64,000 nucleotides of DNA from Neoscytalidium dimidiatum (taxonomy: Eukaryota > Ascomycota > Dothideomycetes > Botryosphaeriales > Botryosphaeriaceae): positions 3,596,001 to 3,660,000 of the forward strand of contig CM074699.1 of assembly GCA_037367355.1 (NCBI GenBank). The letters are read 5' to 3'. A model generated the notes under the pieces. The model ran no database searches, had not been told where the DNA came from, and was given only the letters and a program-made list of their open reading frames with translations. Below, one piece after another: positions 21,915-33,145 of the stretch. Position 1 is the stretch's first letter. Every line of letters starts with the position of its first letter. A program made the translations under genes and the position numbers.

Positions 21915-24406
21915 ATGGCTCCCCGCGACCTCGACGACGACTTCGTCCTGACTATCTCCGACCATGAGGACAATATCCCCGACCTCGACGGCGAGCCTGA
22001 CGCCCAGCTCCCCTCCACCAACGGGAAGAAGCGCAAGCGCGACTCTGCCGCCGCCGACGCTGACCTGAACGGCTCCAAGAAGAAGAACAAGAACAACAAG
22101 AAGCAGAAGAAGGCTCCGAGCCCGTCCCCTGAGCCCGAGGAAGAAAATGAGGAGAACAATTGGGCCGCTGGTGGGGAGGATGATGGCGCAATGGCCTCTG
22201 ACTTCGAATTCCAGGCCGGTGATGTCGACATTGGCGTGATAGACGACTTTGACGGCTGGGGCCTGGGAGCCGATACAAAGAAAAATGCTGGTGATAAGAA
22301 GGCTGTAGACATCGATGAGATCATTGCGCGTCGGCGACAGAAACATGAGGAAGCCGAGAAGAAGCAAAAGGATGCCAACGGGGATGCCGAGAGCGATAAC
22401 TCTGATGCTGACCCTGATGCTGAGGAGGAGTTCAACGGAATCGAAGAGGACGAGACTATGGCTGAAGATGGCTTTGGCATGGGCGCTCAGGACGCAGAGG
22501 AGTCAGGCGACGAAGAAGCGGAGGGCGAAGACGAGGAGGATTCTGACGAAGAAGAGGCCGAAGACGAGGAAGATGAAGAAGTCGCGAAACCCGTTCCACA
22601 CCCTGACGACCTAGGATCTGATTCTTCCGATGATGAGGAGAAGGAAGATCCCGTGGAAGCAGAACGCAGAAAGGCCTTCTTCGCTCCCGAGGAGAACATT
22701 GATGGTTCTAAATCACCGGTTGCAAAGGGCAAGGGCTCGTTCCAGAACATGTCGCTGTCCCGTCCAATTCTCAAAGGCCTGGCTGCTGTTGGCTTCACTG
22801 AGCCAACACCCATCCAAGCCAAGACAATTCCCGTTGCTCTCCTTGGTAAAGATGTCGTCGGTGGTGCCGTTACCGGTTCCGGTAAAACTGCTGCTTTCAT
22901 CATCCCCATTTTGGAACGTCTTCTCTACAGACCGAAGAAGGTCCCTACGACTCGTGTGGCGATTCTGATGCCCACTCGTGAATTGGCTGTTCAGTGTTTC
23001 AACGTCGCCAAGAAGCTGGCCGCTTTCACAGACATCACATTCGCCCAAATTGTCGGTGGTTTCAGTCTCAGGGAGCAAGAGAACATCCTCAAGCAACGTC
23101 CAGATGTTGTCATCGCCACTCCTGGTCGTTTTATTGATCACATGCGCAATTCTGCCAGTTTCGCTGTGGACACCCTAGAAATCCTCGTTCTTGACGAAGC
23201 CGATCGCATGCTCGAAGACGGTTTCGCCGATGAATTGAACGAGATCCTGACCACCATCCCGAAATCAAGACAGACCATGCTTTTCTCCGCCACCATGACG
23301 GACTCAGTCGACAAGCTCATTCGTGTAGGCTTGAACAGGCCAGTTCGCTTGATGGTTGACGCCAAGAAGGCAACCGTTTCTGGCCTTGTACAGGAATTCG
23401 TCCGTCTCAGACCTGGCAAGGAAGAGAAGAAGCTGGCGGTCCTAATGCACCTTTGCAAAGAGGTGTATACAGATCGCGTAATCGTTTTCTTCAGACAGAA
23501 GAAAGAGGCGCATCGTGTCCGCATCCTCTTCGGACTCTGTGGAATCAAGGCTGCGGAGCTGCACGGCAGCATGAGCCAAGAACAGGTAAGGACTAGCCAA
23601 TTTGTTACAGCGCCAGTACACAAGCTAACAGTATTTCACAGCGTATCGCAGCAGTCGAGTCCTTCCGCAGCCAGTCCGCCTCCCACCTCCTCGCCACCGA
23701 CCTGGCCTCGCGTGGTCTGGACATCAAGGGCGTCAGCACCGTCATCAACTACGGCGCCCCGCAAACGCACGAGATCTACCTCCACCGTGTCGGCCGTACC
23801 GCCCGTGGCGGCGCCACGGGTCGCGCCTGCACCATCGCCGCTGAGCCCGACCGCAAGGTCGTGAAGGCCGTCGTGAAGGCGGCGCGCGCCCAGGCGGCTC
23901 AGGACAAGGCGGCGCCGCCGAAGATCGTGTCGCGCCAGGTGCCCTTCGACGCGGTGGACGCGTGGGACGCGAGGCTGAAGGAGATGGAGGAGGAGGTCGA
24001 GGAGATCCTGAAGGAGGAGAAGGAGGAGAAGGCGCTGGCGCAGGCGGACATGGAGATCCGCAAGGGCGAGAACATCGTCCTGCACCAGGACGAGATCTTG
24101 GCCCGGCCGAAGCGCACGTGGTTCGAGTCGGAGGCGCAGAAGAAGGCGGCGAAGGAGGCGGGCAGGGCGGAGCTGAACGGCGAGGGCGTGGAGGTCAAGG
24201 CCGGGAAGAAGAAGTTGAGTAATAAGGAGAAGAAGAGGTTGGATGCGGCGAGCGAGAGGAAGGAGGGCGCGGGCATGGGCTGGAAGAAGGGGAAGGCGGA
24301 GAGGGCCGGAAAGGGCGCTCTGGAGGCAGCGAAGAGGAAGGGCGGGAAGGGGGATAAGAAGAAGGCGGGATCAAAAAAGATGGTTGTTGGGAAGGGGAGG
24401 AAGTAA
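21915..24406 (+). CDS. DRS1: ATP-dependent RNA helicase Drs1 (DEAD-box), 60S ribosome biogenesis
   Basis: Nucleolar DEAD-box helicase needed for 27S pre-rRNA processing and large-subunit assembly. Exons 21915..23585 and 23642..24406 (56-bp intron, phase 0, joining SQEQ|RIAAV) give 811 residues. The first 300 residues are acidic with Glu/Asp tracts and a basic [12 protein letters not shown] patch, typical for Drs1. Helicase motifs: Q motif ([12 protein letters not shown]), motif I AVTGSGKT at 318-325, Ia PTRELAVQ, motif II DEAD at 427-430, III SAT, and [10 protein letters not shown] at 605-612. The C-terminal tail has long Glu/Lys helices followed by a Lys-rich end (nucleolar-type). Length and order agree with the family. 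The tail from about 23.9 kb is strongly purine-biased. Confidence 0.93.
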
Positions 24407-24815
24407 GGATTGCTTGTATGGCGCTGATATCACTAAAACCACGGGCATTTTTCGATGAGAAGTTATCATTTCCTAAAGTCTCACGATTCAGAAATGTTCA
24501 AAAGCTTGAATTGATCAAGCTCCTAGCCGGTGAAGCGATATTCTATGATACATTTCCATGATGACTGGGTTGTAGCCATGTTTTGGCCCGAGCATGGAAG
24601 TTTGAACAGCAATGCTTTTCTCTTTCCTTCTAGAAAATGTCTGGGAGAAGCAATCCCGCAAACCTCTGCAGGAGCCAAAATTGTCTGCGCAGCGTGCAGC
24701 TTAAAGATAGAAACCACACTGTTATTAAACCATTCTCTTAGTCGAGCCAATCGGTGTTATTCCAAGGAGCGTGGCATGTCTTACCTCCACCTTACGATCT
24801 GTCGTGCGCATCAAA

Positions 24816-24850
24816 TGCGCCCTAAAATCTAAGTCGTAAAAAATTTGAAG
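24816..24850 (-). repeat. Dispersed short repeat, copy 4 (inverted)
   Basis: On the minus strand this starts CTTCAAATTTTTTACG and ends GATTTTAGGGCGCA. Compared with copy 5 most changes are C to T or G to A. Confidence 0.65.
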
Positions 24851-25419
24851 CTGTTTCCTTACTGATCATGTGTCCTACCTCCTAGGTCAGATGCAATAGC
24901 TGAATCACTTGTACTAAAACGCTCTTATATTTTTCATAGCACTTTACCTCATTAGAATGAGGAATTCATTTTCTAAGAGCTTCAATAGAAGGCTTTAATG
25001 ATTGAGCTTGGAAAACGTATAATGGAAAAGGCGATTCCAAACCATGAAAATTCGCCCTCTTTCTGAATAATTTTTAGTCACTCAGCGGATCGGCACTGCT
25101 GCATTTTGTAACGAGTCAGCCGATTCTTCGGAGGACTTCAATCTGCGATCTGCCTCAAGACGCCCTGGAAATTGAGTCTTCAATGAATTGGCACTCTGGT
25201 GTTGCTGATTACGCGCTGACTATGTCAGGCGCAACTTAACATTCAAGAGCGCTCTGATTGGGCTATGTAGTGATATATTCTCTCGGAACTCTCGAAACCA
25301 GTTCCATTGTCTGGGTTCCGCAAGGCGCAGCAGCAGCTAAGCTCGGGAGAGCCTGGAGGCCGCTGCTCCTGCAGACCTACCCCACTGAGCCTCGGAGCTA
25401 AATTTCTCCCACATACTAC

Positions 25420-25454
25420 TGCGCCCTGAAATCCGAGTGCGCAAAAAGTGGAAG
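25420..25454 (-). repeat. Dispersed short repeat, copy 5 (inverted)
   Basis: On the minus strand this starts CTTCCACTTTTTGCGC and ends GGATTTCAGGGCGCA. It is the most C/G-rich copy and may be nearest the ancestral form. Confidence 0.65.
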
Positions 25455-25631
25455 GTCCGCGATGACCAACCATGTACGATGAACAGGAGAGACAAAATAT
25501 GGAGGTTAGGTGTGCTCGAAGGTTTCGTAATTTCTGGTTGGCTGTGAGCTTGGACTCCTTCATCTGCAGAGCAGTATCAGGCATTTCAACAGCCTAAACC
25601 CGAACAACTCCGCCACGCTCCCCCACAACGC

Positions 25632-27883
25632 CTAAGCCGCGCCCGTGTCCACCGTCCGATTCGTCGTCCTCGTCTCCCCGCCTTTCAGCGTCCCGGCCTC
25701 CACAACCCCACCCGCCACAGGCCTCTGCAACCGGTTCTCGCCCGCCAGCACCGTGAAATTCGCCAAGCTCACCTCCAGCCCGCTCCTGCTCTTGACATCC
25801 GGGATGCCGAAGAACCGCGCCTCGGCCCTCTCGGCGCTCAAGCTCAGCTCCACGTAACCCCGGTACCAGAGCTCGTTCCACTGCAGCTCGTCGTTCGCGT
25901 CGACGATGTTGTCGCTGAACGCGCGCGCCGCCGCGACGCTGACGTTCTGGCCCGCGCGGCTGACGCTCGACACGGCCGTCAGCGCGAGCTCGACGCCGAC
26001 GGCGCCCGCGCCCGTGGCCGGCGAGTAGGGCTTCGCGTCCAGCCAGGCGAGGTCGGAGACCCAGTTGGCGTGGCTGTCGCCGGCGAGCAAGATGTTGTTG
26101 GGGACGGCGTTGTTGTAGAGGTGCGCGAGCGTGCGGTTGCGGTTGCCTTGGTAGCCATCCCAGGAGTCGCGGTTGAAGGGGTTGGAGGGGTCGGCCGCGA
26201 GGGAGGACCGGTTCATGCGGGAGAAGACTTTGTGCGAAGGGAGTTAGTCGTGTGTGTTTGTGGAGGGGGGTCGGGAGGTGAGATAGGGAAGACCGGGAGG
26301 TTGGGTGACGTACTGCCTTGCGAGCCGACGATGCGCCAGGTTGCACCGCGGTCGGCGGAGGCACTGAGCGAGTTGTAGAACCAGTTCTCTTGGCGGCTGC
26401 CCATGAGCGTGCGGCCGGCGTCATCGGAGATCAGGCGGATATACTCCGTGTTCCAGTCTCTGGTGGGGAAGGTTAGTATCATGTAGGAAGCACATGAGAT
26501 GGGAAGACTTACAGGCCAGTGATGCTGCGATCGTATCCGCGGGTATCAAGTATGATCAGATCTGCCAGCCTGCCGATGGAGAAGCTTCGCCAAATGCGTA
26601 AGTTGTCATCCATGTCCACTTGCCTGTGGAGAAGTCAACCGTCCTGCTTTTGAATTCGTGATAAAGAGTACAGCTGCATGTCTGTACTGATATGGCGCCT
26701 GGCTGCAGTTCGAGGTGATTCTTGACACTTACCTGATCGGCATCCACTCGAAGTACGCCCTGACAGCATGCATCTTTCTCTGATCAACACTCACGCCGCC
26801 AACATCCTCCCAACCCTCTTCTGTGTTGTTCTGGTTTCCAAAGCCACCTCGCCAGGCGTCGTTAGCAGTCTCTACGTTTATTTGTCAGTAGTTATGGTAG
26901 CCGATGTACAGGTTGTGTGTACCATGATCATCCCAGACGGGTATCCAAGGGAAACGCTGATGGCTAAGTAAGAGGTCGCTGTCCTCGCGATACTGTGCAA
27001 GTCTTCTTCTGTAGTCGTAAAGTGATACGAGCTCTTTAGCTGGTTCATGGAGACGCCCAATGTCCCAGCCAAAACGATTCGGGCCCGGTGATGTTTCATA
27101 TATGTAATCACCAAGGTGCACAACATAATCAATTGAGTCCTATCATTTATTAGCAAATAGCTCTTATCACATTGTGGATTATACAAACCTTGCGGGCAGC
27201 ATTTCCATAAGCATTGAAAAAACCGTAGGCTTCGGTGGGGTCAGCTTAGCGCAAAAGTAGGAAAGCTATTGCTAAACTCACGCCAATTTGCACAGGAGTA
27301 GACAGCGAGTCTAACATTAGCAACGTTATCATCAGTAGCGGGCAAAGTCTTAGTCCGTCCGATCGGGCTTCGGATATAGCTGTCGCAAGCGCTGAATTGA
27401 TAGAAATATGTTGTGAAGGGGGTAAGGTTACGAGCTTCCACCTTGATTGTATAATCAATTTCGGATGCTGTGTAAATTCTGCCGGAATCGACAACTGTTG
27501 AGAAATCTTCATCCGTTCCGACCCTGTAGTCGGCACAAATGGGCGACTCCGACAATTCCACGTATTGCTCTGTCTCGTGGCTATAAAGCGGAACGAATCC
27601 TTCGACGGTGACGTTGGAGCGGTCATTTTCGAAAACTGGAGAGAGCCTCGTCCAGAGTATCACAGAATCAGGGGCTGGATCCTGAAGCAACTCCATGGGT
27701 AAAGTTCAACTGGGCAGAATCAAGTTGGGCGGCTAGGGCTTGTCGTTTGAAGAGCCTGTTTGTATCCAGACCGAGACCAACATGATTTCCAGAAGGACTC
27801 AGAAAGTTGACATTCCTTTCGTAGAGTGAGCTGGCTTGAACTCCACTGACAGCGCAGAGAAAGGCAAGTGCGAGAAGGAGCAT
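25632..27883 (-). CDS. PhoD-like secreted alkaline phosphatase/phosphodiesterase, with apparent frameshift in exon 1
   Basis: Seven exons on the minus strand: 27883..27282, 27229..27189, 27139..26923, 26871..26733, 26623..26513, 26459..26314, 26227..25632. All junctions are GT-AG and frame-consistent. The product starts with a signal peptide (LLLALAFLCAVSGVQA). PhoD features: HGVASG, VILWTRLSP, VYSCAN, HLGDYIYE, VWDDHE, LDTRGYDRS, GDSHANWVSDL; such enzymes use metal ions to release phosphate outside the cell. After HGVASG (about 27670) the frame breaks: the expected DPAPDSV continues only in another frame. Exon 1 is 602 nt, whereas frame continuity into exon 2 needs two more bases. This is either a real 2-bp deletion (pseudogene), a sequencing error, or a start at the ATG at 27696 giving a protein without signal peptide. 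The last exon is far more GC-rich than the upstream ones. Confidence 0.8.
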
Positions 27884-28926
27884 GGCTTCAGGTTGAAACT
27901 TGAACTTCAATAAGGCGAAATTCACATCTTGGTCGCGAGAAAGGGTCAACAACGCTACTTTATAAAGGTTCGACGCAGCCGCGTGTATCATCTTGGCTCG
28001 TCGTCTACCAATAAGCACATAGAAACATGTAAGAGAGAACTTTAAGAGAACCAATGGCAGTCGGTAACCAGAATTTTTGTGAGGCTCAGGTGAGGGGTTT
28101 TCGGTACGCGCACCGTGCCGGCGGGCACTGTCGTCCTGGTGGCACTGCCAAGTAGAGTCAATAATCTCAGTCACTACCTCAAAAAGGCAGTTTGGAAAGC
28201 AAACGACATATCAAATAGCCGTAGAGTTTTAAGCAAAGTCGCACGCGTGAGACATCCGCTTCGCCATTGGTCCAAGGAGCTTTCTCTTGCTGTCCTTTGT
28301 GGCGCTGTAATTTCTATGATCTGCTGAACCCCGCGTCGCCAAGTGATGATCTTCCGGGATGATGCAGTTGATATGACAGATAAGGAGTTGAGGCGGTGTT
28401 GCTAAGATTTTAACTTCCTTCGATGATCAGGATATCTGAGACATCATGGCAGTTCCGTCCCTTCAGAGCTATTAATCTAGCTGCAGTCAATACAATGCTC
28501 TCCCGATGGCCTATTAGTTCATGCATTGCGTTGCATTACTAAAAACGAACCAATTTTCTACTATTGGCTCGTCCATTTCCAGGAGCAAGGCAGCAGCGGG
28601 AGCTGATATAAAGGTCGATTCACAAAAGATCTGCCAAGGAAGACTGGAAAGTCAGATTTGCTTGAAGTTCGACTCCCTCTTGTGACTTGATATTTTAGCG
28701 ACTTTGCGCGGCAGCTCATCTCTAGTCGTACTGGAGAGGCTGTGACCCCATGCTCCTTCATGTCCTCCTGATAAAGTCCGTGGTATATGGATTCGCAAGA
28801 TCTGACGCGGCCTTGGGCTTGTCTTCCATCTGCCTTTGCCAAGCCGTGCCAGCTGAATCGTTTTGGTGACCGGGCTAAGAATATTCTCTTCGTGTATGCA
28901 ACAAAACTGGGAGCTGCGCCACACTC
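27884..28926. other. Intergenic region, no supported gene
   Basis: About 1.04 kb between the PhoD start and the Lsm7 stop (both minus strand). It would contain the PhoD promoter and the Lsm7 3' region. Only short open frames are present. Confidence 0.5.
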
Positions 28927-29441
28927 TCATTCATCCTCGGCTTGGGCGAACGGATTCGGAATCTCTTCACTGCCATCGAGTGGCGAGATCAGGACGAGCA
29001 GAGTGCCGCGCGCAACAATGAGGCCTAGGGAGCGGGTGGTTTCGTTGCCATCGTCATCTATGCAAGCGTATAGTCAGCATCTGGAACATTACAGCTTCTC
29101 GGGAGACAGCAAGGGCCTACCGCGCATGACCTCCTTCACGTCATCCAACACCAGGTTCATGAGCTGATCGTAGCCCTTCAACGTACCCGTCACTAACCAT
29201 TGGAAGTCAGCAACACATTGACCAGGTCTGCAGAACTCAAACGCAACACCAATTACAGCTTACCCTCGCGACCGCCGTTAAATTTGACGGAGATTCCCTT
29301 GTCCATGAGCTTCCCCAGATCGAGGATGTTTTCCTTCTTGGGGCGCTCCTGCTGGCTGCCATGACCACCACGGGCACCGCCGCGTCCACCACGATCGCCT
29401 CGGCCGCCTCGGCCACCCCGGAAGTTCCCGCGCTCAGACAT
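28927..29441 (-). CDS. LSM7: U6 snRNA-associated Sm-like protein Lsm7
   Basis: Subunit of the Lsm1-7 ring (mRNA decay, cytoplasm) and the Lsm2-8 ring (U6 snRNA, nucleus). Exons on the minus strand: 29441..29264, 29192..29121, 29057..28927, giving 126 residues; both introns (71 and 63 bp) are phase 1. The Sm1 motif is seen in ILDLGKLMDKGISVKFNGGR with GTLKGYDQLMNLVLDD following, and Sm2 in LGLIVARGTLLVLISP. An N-terminal RGG-rich arm (FRGGRGGRGDRGG and on, about residues 6-27) precedes the Sm fold; such arms occur in filamentous-fungal Lsm7 and can bind RNA or be methylated. The 5' leader just before the ATG is a short ACC/TCC repeat. Splice sites fit well. Confidence 0.93.
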
Positions 29442-31235
29442 GGTAGGAGGAGGAGGAGGTGGTGGTGATGTTGGGGGTTGATAGCGGAAGCGCGTGTCTG
29501 TCAGTCGCGAGCTGCGCGGGCGGTGACGCTCGGCCCACGCGATTTTGAGCCCCGCCGAAGCGCCGCGAATTAGCCGACCTCTCCGCCAGGAGCGGAATGA
29601 GGCAATAAGGTGAGTGGTCCCGGGAGAGACATTTGGAAGTGCCACTAGCAGCCAATTGTTGCGCCTTCCTGCATTGGCCGCTGATACAATAATACTCCAC
29701 GCGTCCCTCGAGCCATTGCGTCGCGCCATTAGCCGGAGTGCTTGTAGGGTAAACAGGGCGCACTGAACACCGGCTCGCGCACCAGCATTGAACGAATTGA
29801 TTGCTTATCTCCGACATGGCAAGTCTCTTATTTCCAGCAGAACCGTCACGTCCCTCTTCCGCCGTCCTTGTTGCACTTTTTATTATGGAGACCCCTCGTG
29901 AGCCACCTCGGCCAGGCATGCTCTGCGGTATTTATTTGAATCGACCTTCCCGAGCCCACATCCCGCACACCCGCTTTGCCGCTAAAGTCTCGTCGAACCT
30001 CAACTCCCAACTCTCCATCGCACGCTGACGGTAGAGAGGAAACACGAAATGCGGCCCGCAAGATAGCTGCCGACTCGGTTTCCGAACCCAAAAGACAAGC
30101 TTTTATGTTCGGTCTGGGAACGGGTCGCGCGGAGCGTTTGTCTTCTGAGGAGCGGGAGTGTTACCATTGGCATTCGTCAGCCGTGCCAGGCTCGAGGCGG
30201 CTTTGCCGGGCGCTGTCTGAGCGGCCAGGAGCCAGTGCCAGTAGGTGGGCGACGGAATATGGCCCTCAGTTCCCTCGCTAACTCGTCTCGGATTACCGCA
30301 TCTGCTCACGGGCCGGGCGGGCTGGTTGGCGCGATGCGGTGCATCCTGCTGCAGCCGTGGCGTGGCGAGCTCCTGAGAGGGGGCCATGGGGGCCTCCGCC
30401 TGGCGCGGTGCTTGGGGGCAGCTGTTCCGCTGGAGCAGGAGTGCCAGGCGCTGGGCCGCGGATCCGCCTGTGGCTGTGGCGTCGCGAGCCATCGTTTCCG
30501 TGAGCTTAGCGTTCAGCGGAGCTCGAGAGAGGATGCCCTTATTTCCATTCTCCCAGCACTGTGACTGCGCGCACCAGCAGCACCGCCGTCGCCGTCCGCG
30601 CGCGCGTCTGCGGCGGCGGCCTGAGCCATGGCGGCCCACGGGCTGGCGCTGCGACGCGTGTGCCGGGCTACGCAGGGCATGCCACTCGGGCGCTGGTGGA
30701 GGGGAGCCACGCGACGCGGAAAGGCGCCTGGGCTCCGTCCGAGGCATCCCGCCGCCCGCTGCAGTACGCTCAGCAGCCAGCGGTCGGCGCACCGCTGATC
30801 CAGTATTCCCTCCGCCAGGCCTAGGCGCCTCTCCCTGCGACCTGTGCCGGCTACCCGATCGTGCGCGAGCCCTCCGCTTTGCCTCCACCCTCCTCGTCGG
30901 TGTCCCACCGCTCCGCCCGCGCCCTCTTCTCCTTCCCTTCACGCCGCATGTGCTCCCGACCGACCGCCTACCTCTCTTGCGCTCCCCATCGCTCTGCAGC
31001 CACCGCCCCCTCCCGTGCGCGTTGCGCTTGTCGAGCTCCGCGAATCGCTGCGTCTCGGCCGCCTGTGGCGCCGCGCCTCGCTGACCGCGGCCTTGCCGAG
31101 CATTGCTCCCGTTCCGACTGCTTCTCCGCTGCGCCCTGACCCTTAGCCCTACCGCGTTCCCAGCACCCGCATCGCTCCTCTCTCCAAGCGCTCCCACAAG
31201 GCCTCGCTCGCGGCCTTGTTGCTCCCCCCCAAGCC
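29442..31235. promoter_or_regulatory. Divergent intergenic region between LSM7 and the Zn2Cys6 gene
   Basis: About 1.8 kb upstream of both genes. Bases 29443-29465 are a GGT/GGA microsatellite that would sit in the LSM7 leader. From about 30.3 kb the sequence is GC-rich and, on the plus strand, pyrimidine-rich up to the Zn2Cys6 start, which looks like a long leader. Long open frames here on both strands look compositional and resemble no family. Confidence 0.45.
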
Positions 31236-33145
31236 ATGGACACAGGCGCCCACCACGATCCGTCGTCGTCAACCGCCACCATGACCGAGCAGCTCAAGCG
31301 CAAGCGCAGCCCTTCGCACGATGCCGCCGCGCAAGCTCCTCCTGCGCCGCCGCCTAAAACCGCCAAAACCTCCAACCACCTCCAGATCAACTACCTCGCC
31401 CGCCAATACACCGAGGACCTGCCCCTCATCTCCGGCGATGACACTCTGCCCAACATCCTCCAGTTGCTGGGCGAGTACCAGGGCGTGCTCGACCGCCATG
31501 AGAGCATGGCCTGCAACCTCGGCGCTCGCCCGCTTGGCCCGATTCTCATCAAGCGCTTCGAGCGCCTTTTCGACGGTCCGCCCAAGGTCTTGAAATCGCA
31601 TGGCAAGGAGCCTGCCAATGTCACTTGGCTCGACGTCGTCGAGTTTGCGCACAACAAGCCCGAGCAGTTCACCCTCGGCCAGATGAGCGAGGGCGTCCGC
31701 GTCTGCCAGTTCTACACGAAGCAATGCCGCGTCCAGATCAGTGAGGAAGACTACGTTTTGATTAGCAGCGGTATCCCACAGAAGATGATACCGCCGCAGC
31801 CAATTGTCGAGGACGAGGAGAAGGAATTGGGCACGCTGGAAATTTTGGAGAAAAACCTGGCACAGATATGTCAACTAGCTGACCAAGGTCTGTCCTCGCT
31901 TCCGTCTACACTTGTACCTTCTGCTAATTTTTCTCTGCAGTCGCCGCGCGCACCCGTCAATTGAACCACCGGTTGAAGGGCCGCAAGCAGGCCATCCTCG
32001 ATCGCCGAGCCACTAACAATCCCGCAGCGGTCCGCGCTTCCAGCCCGTCGAACGTCGCACTCATGAACGGCCTCGGCCAAAATGCAAATGCTGCACTGGC
32101 TGCTCTATCCAAGTCTCCCACTGGAGGCTTTGTCGCTGTCAACTCCAGACCTCCAGCCGAACACGACGCCGGCAGGAACGGCGCATCTCCGGCCACCCGC
32201 ACCGAGCTTATGAGCAAGTTCTCGACTATCAACGACCGCAGAACACAAGGATCCAATGGTGATGGGATTCGCCGAGGCTCAAGCGCTAGCCAGTACTCGG
32301 CTGGAGGATCTGGCTCAGGAAGCAAGCCAACTGCTCGTCCTCCTGGGAACACGACGAACGGGCCGAACGGACTCCCTTATAGCGAGAACGAGTATGCGCA
32401 GCTTCTACTATCTAATACGTCACCAGTTCCGATCCCAAGCACACCATCGCAACTCCTTCCATCTCACGGAGCACGGCCGGGCTCGCAGCACCCCCAATCC
32501 ACTGAAAAAGATGATGGCGGACCTTTTAAAGCAGAAATGGTTGCGCGCATGGAATCTCTATCAAAAGGAGAAAGGATTCTTCCGCCTTGTGACCGTTGCA
32601 GGAGACTTCATATGGACTGCCTGAAGAACTTGACGGCATGCATGGGCTGCACTAAGAAGCACGCAAAGTGCTCTTGGAAAGAGGTACGGGAACCGGAACT
32701 TCGCATGACTCAGCCTCCCCCTGAGAACGACACTACTCATTCAGACATGGAAATGGGAGGATACGCTGGGAACATGATGAGGCAAAACCTAGCAAGCCCT
32801 GCCTCAGCTTCTCCTTCCGCATCTGTAGGCTCAGTCGGCGGCCATACTACGGAGGCGAGACCCGGTCCAGACTCGTCTAATACCGGCCACTTGACGCCTG
32901 GTCAGGCGCACTCAGAACTTCCCCGATCAGAAGGAAGACTTTCCGTCGGAGGTGCGCAGGAAGCTCGCATGGAGGAACGCTCGCGCGAGCCAGAACAACC
33001 CCAGAGCCACGGACACATCCATGAGCATCAGCAGGGGCACAACTCAATCCACGAAAGGCACGATCCTGAACCAGCGCATCAAGTACATGCCGAGAGACAC
33101 CAAGAGCAACCACATCAATCCGACCTACAATCGCTAGTTGCATGA
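31236..33145 (+). CDS. Zn2Cys6 protein with conserved N-terminal module; putative transcription regulator
   Basis: Exons 31236..31887 and 31941..33145 (53-bp intron, phase 1) give 618 residues. A second start at 31281 (CACCATGACC) is also good. Residues about 50-240 form a folded-looking, mostly helical module that I do not recognise. The middle is Ser/Pro/Gly-rich. At residues 434-461 six cysteines have the spacing CX2CX6CX6CX2CX6C, exactly the fungal Zn(II)2Cys6 binuclear cluster, with RR after the second Cys and HAKC at the end. The C-terminus is rich in His, Gln and Glu. Zn2Cys6 clusters normally bind DNA and lie near the N-terminus; here the cluster is internal and the fungal_trans domain is absent. 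A nuclear regulatory role is inferred. Confidence 0.8.

Larger units (their letters stand above)
24407..25631. other. Intergenic region with two inverted repeat copies
   Basis: About 1.2 kb between the convergent DRS1 and PhoD genes. It is AT-rich in its first two-thirds and carries copies 4 and 5 of the dispersed repeat in inverted orientation. No coding potential is seen. Confidence 0.55.

Noticed and set aside
30103..31272. A 389-codon open frame on the minus strand upstream of the Zn2Cys6 gene
   Set aside because: Arg/Gly/Ala-rich low complexity over a pyrimidine-rich plus-strand leader; no conserved motif.
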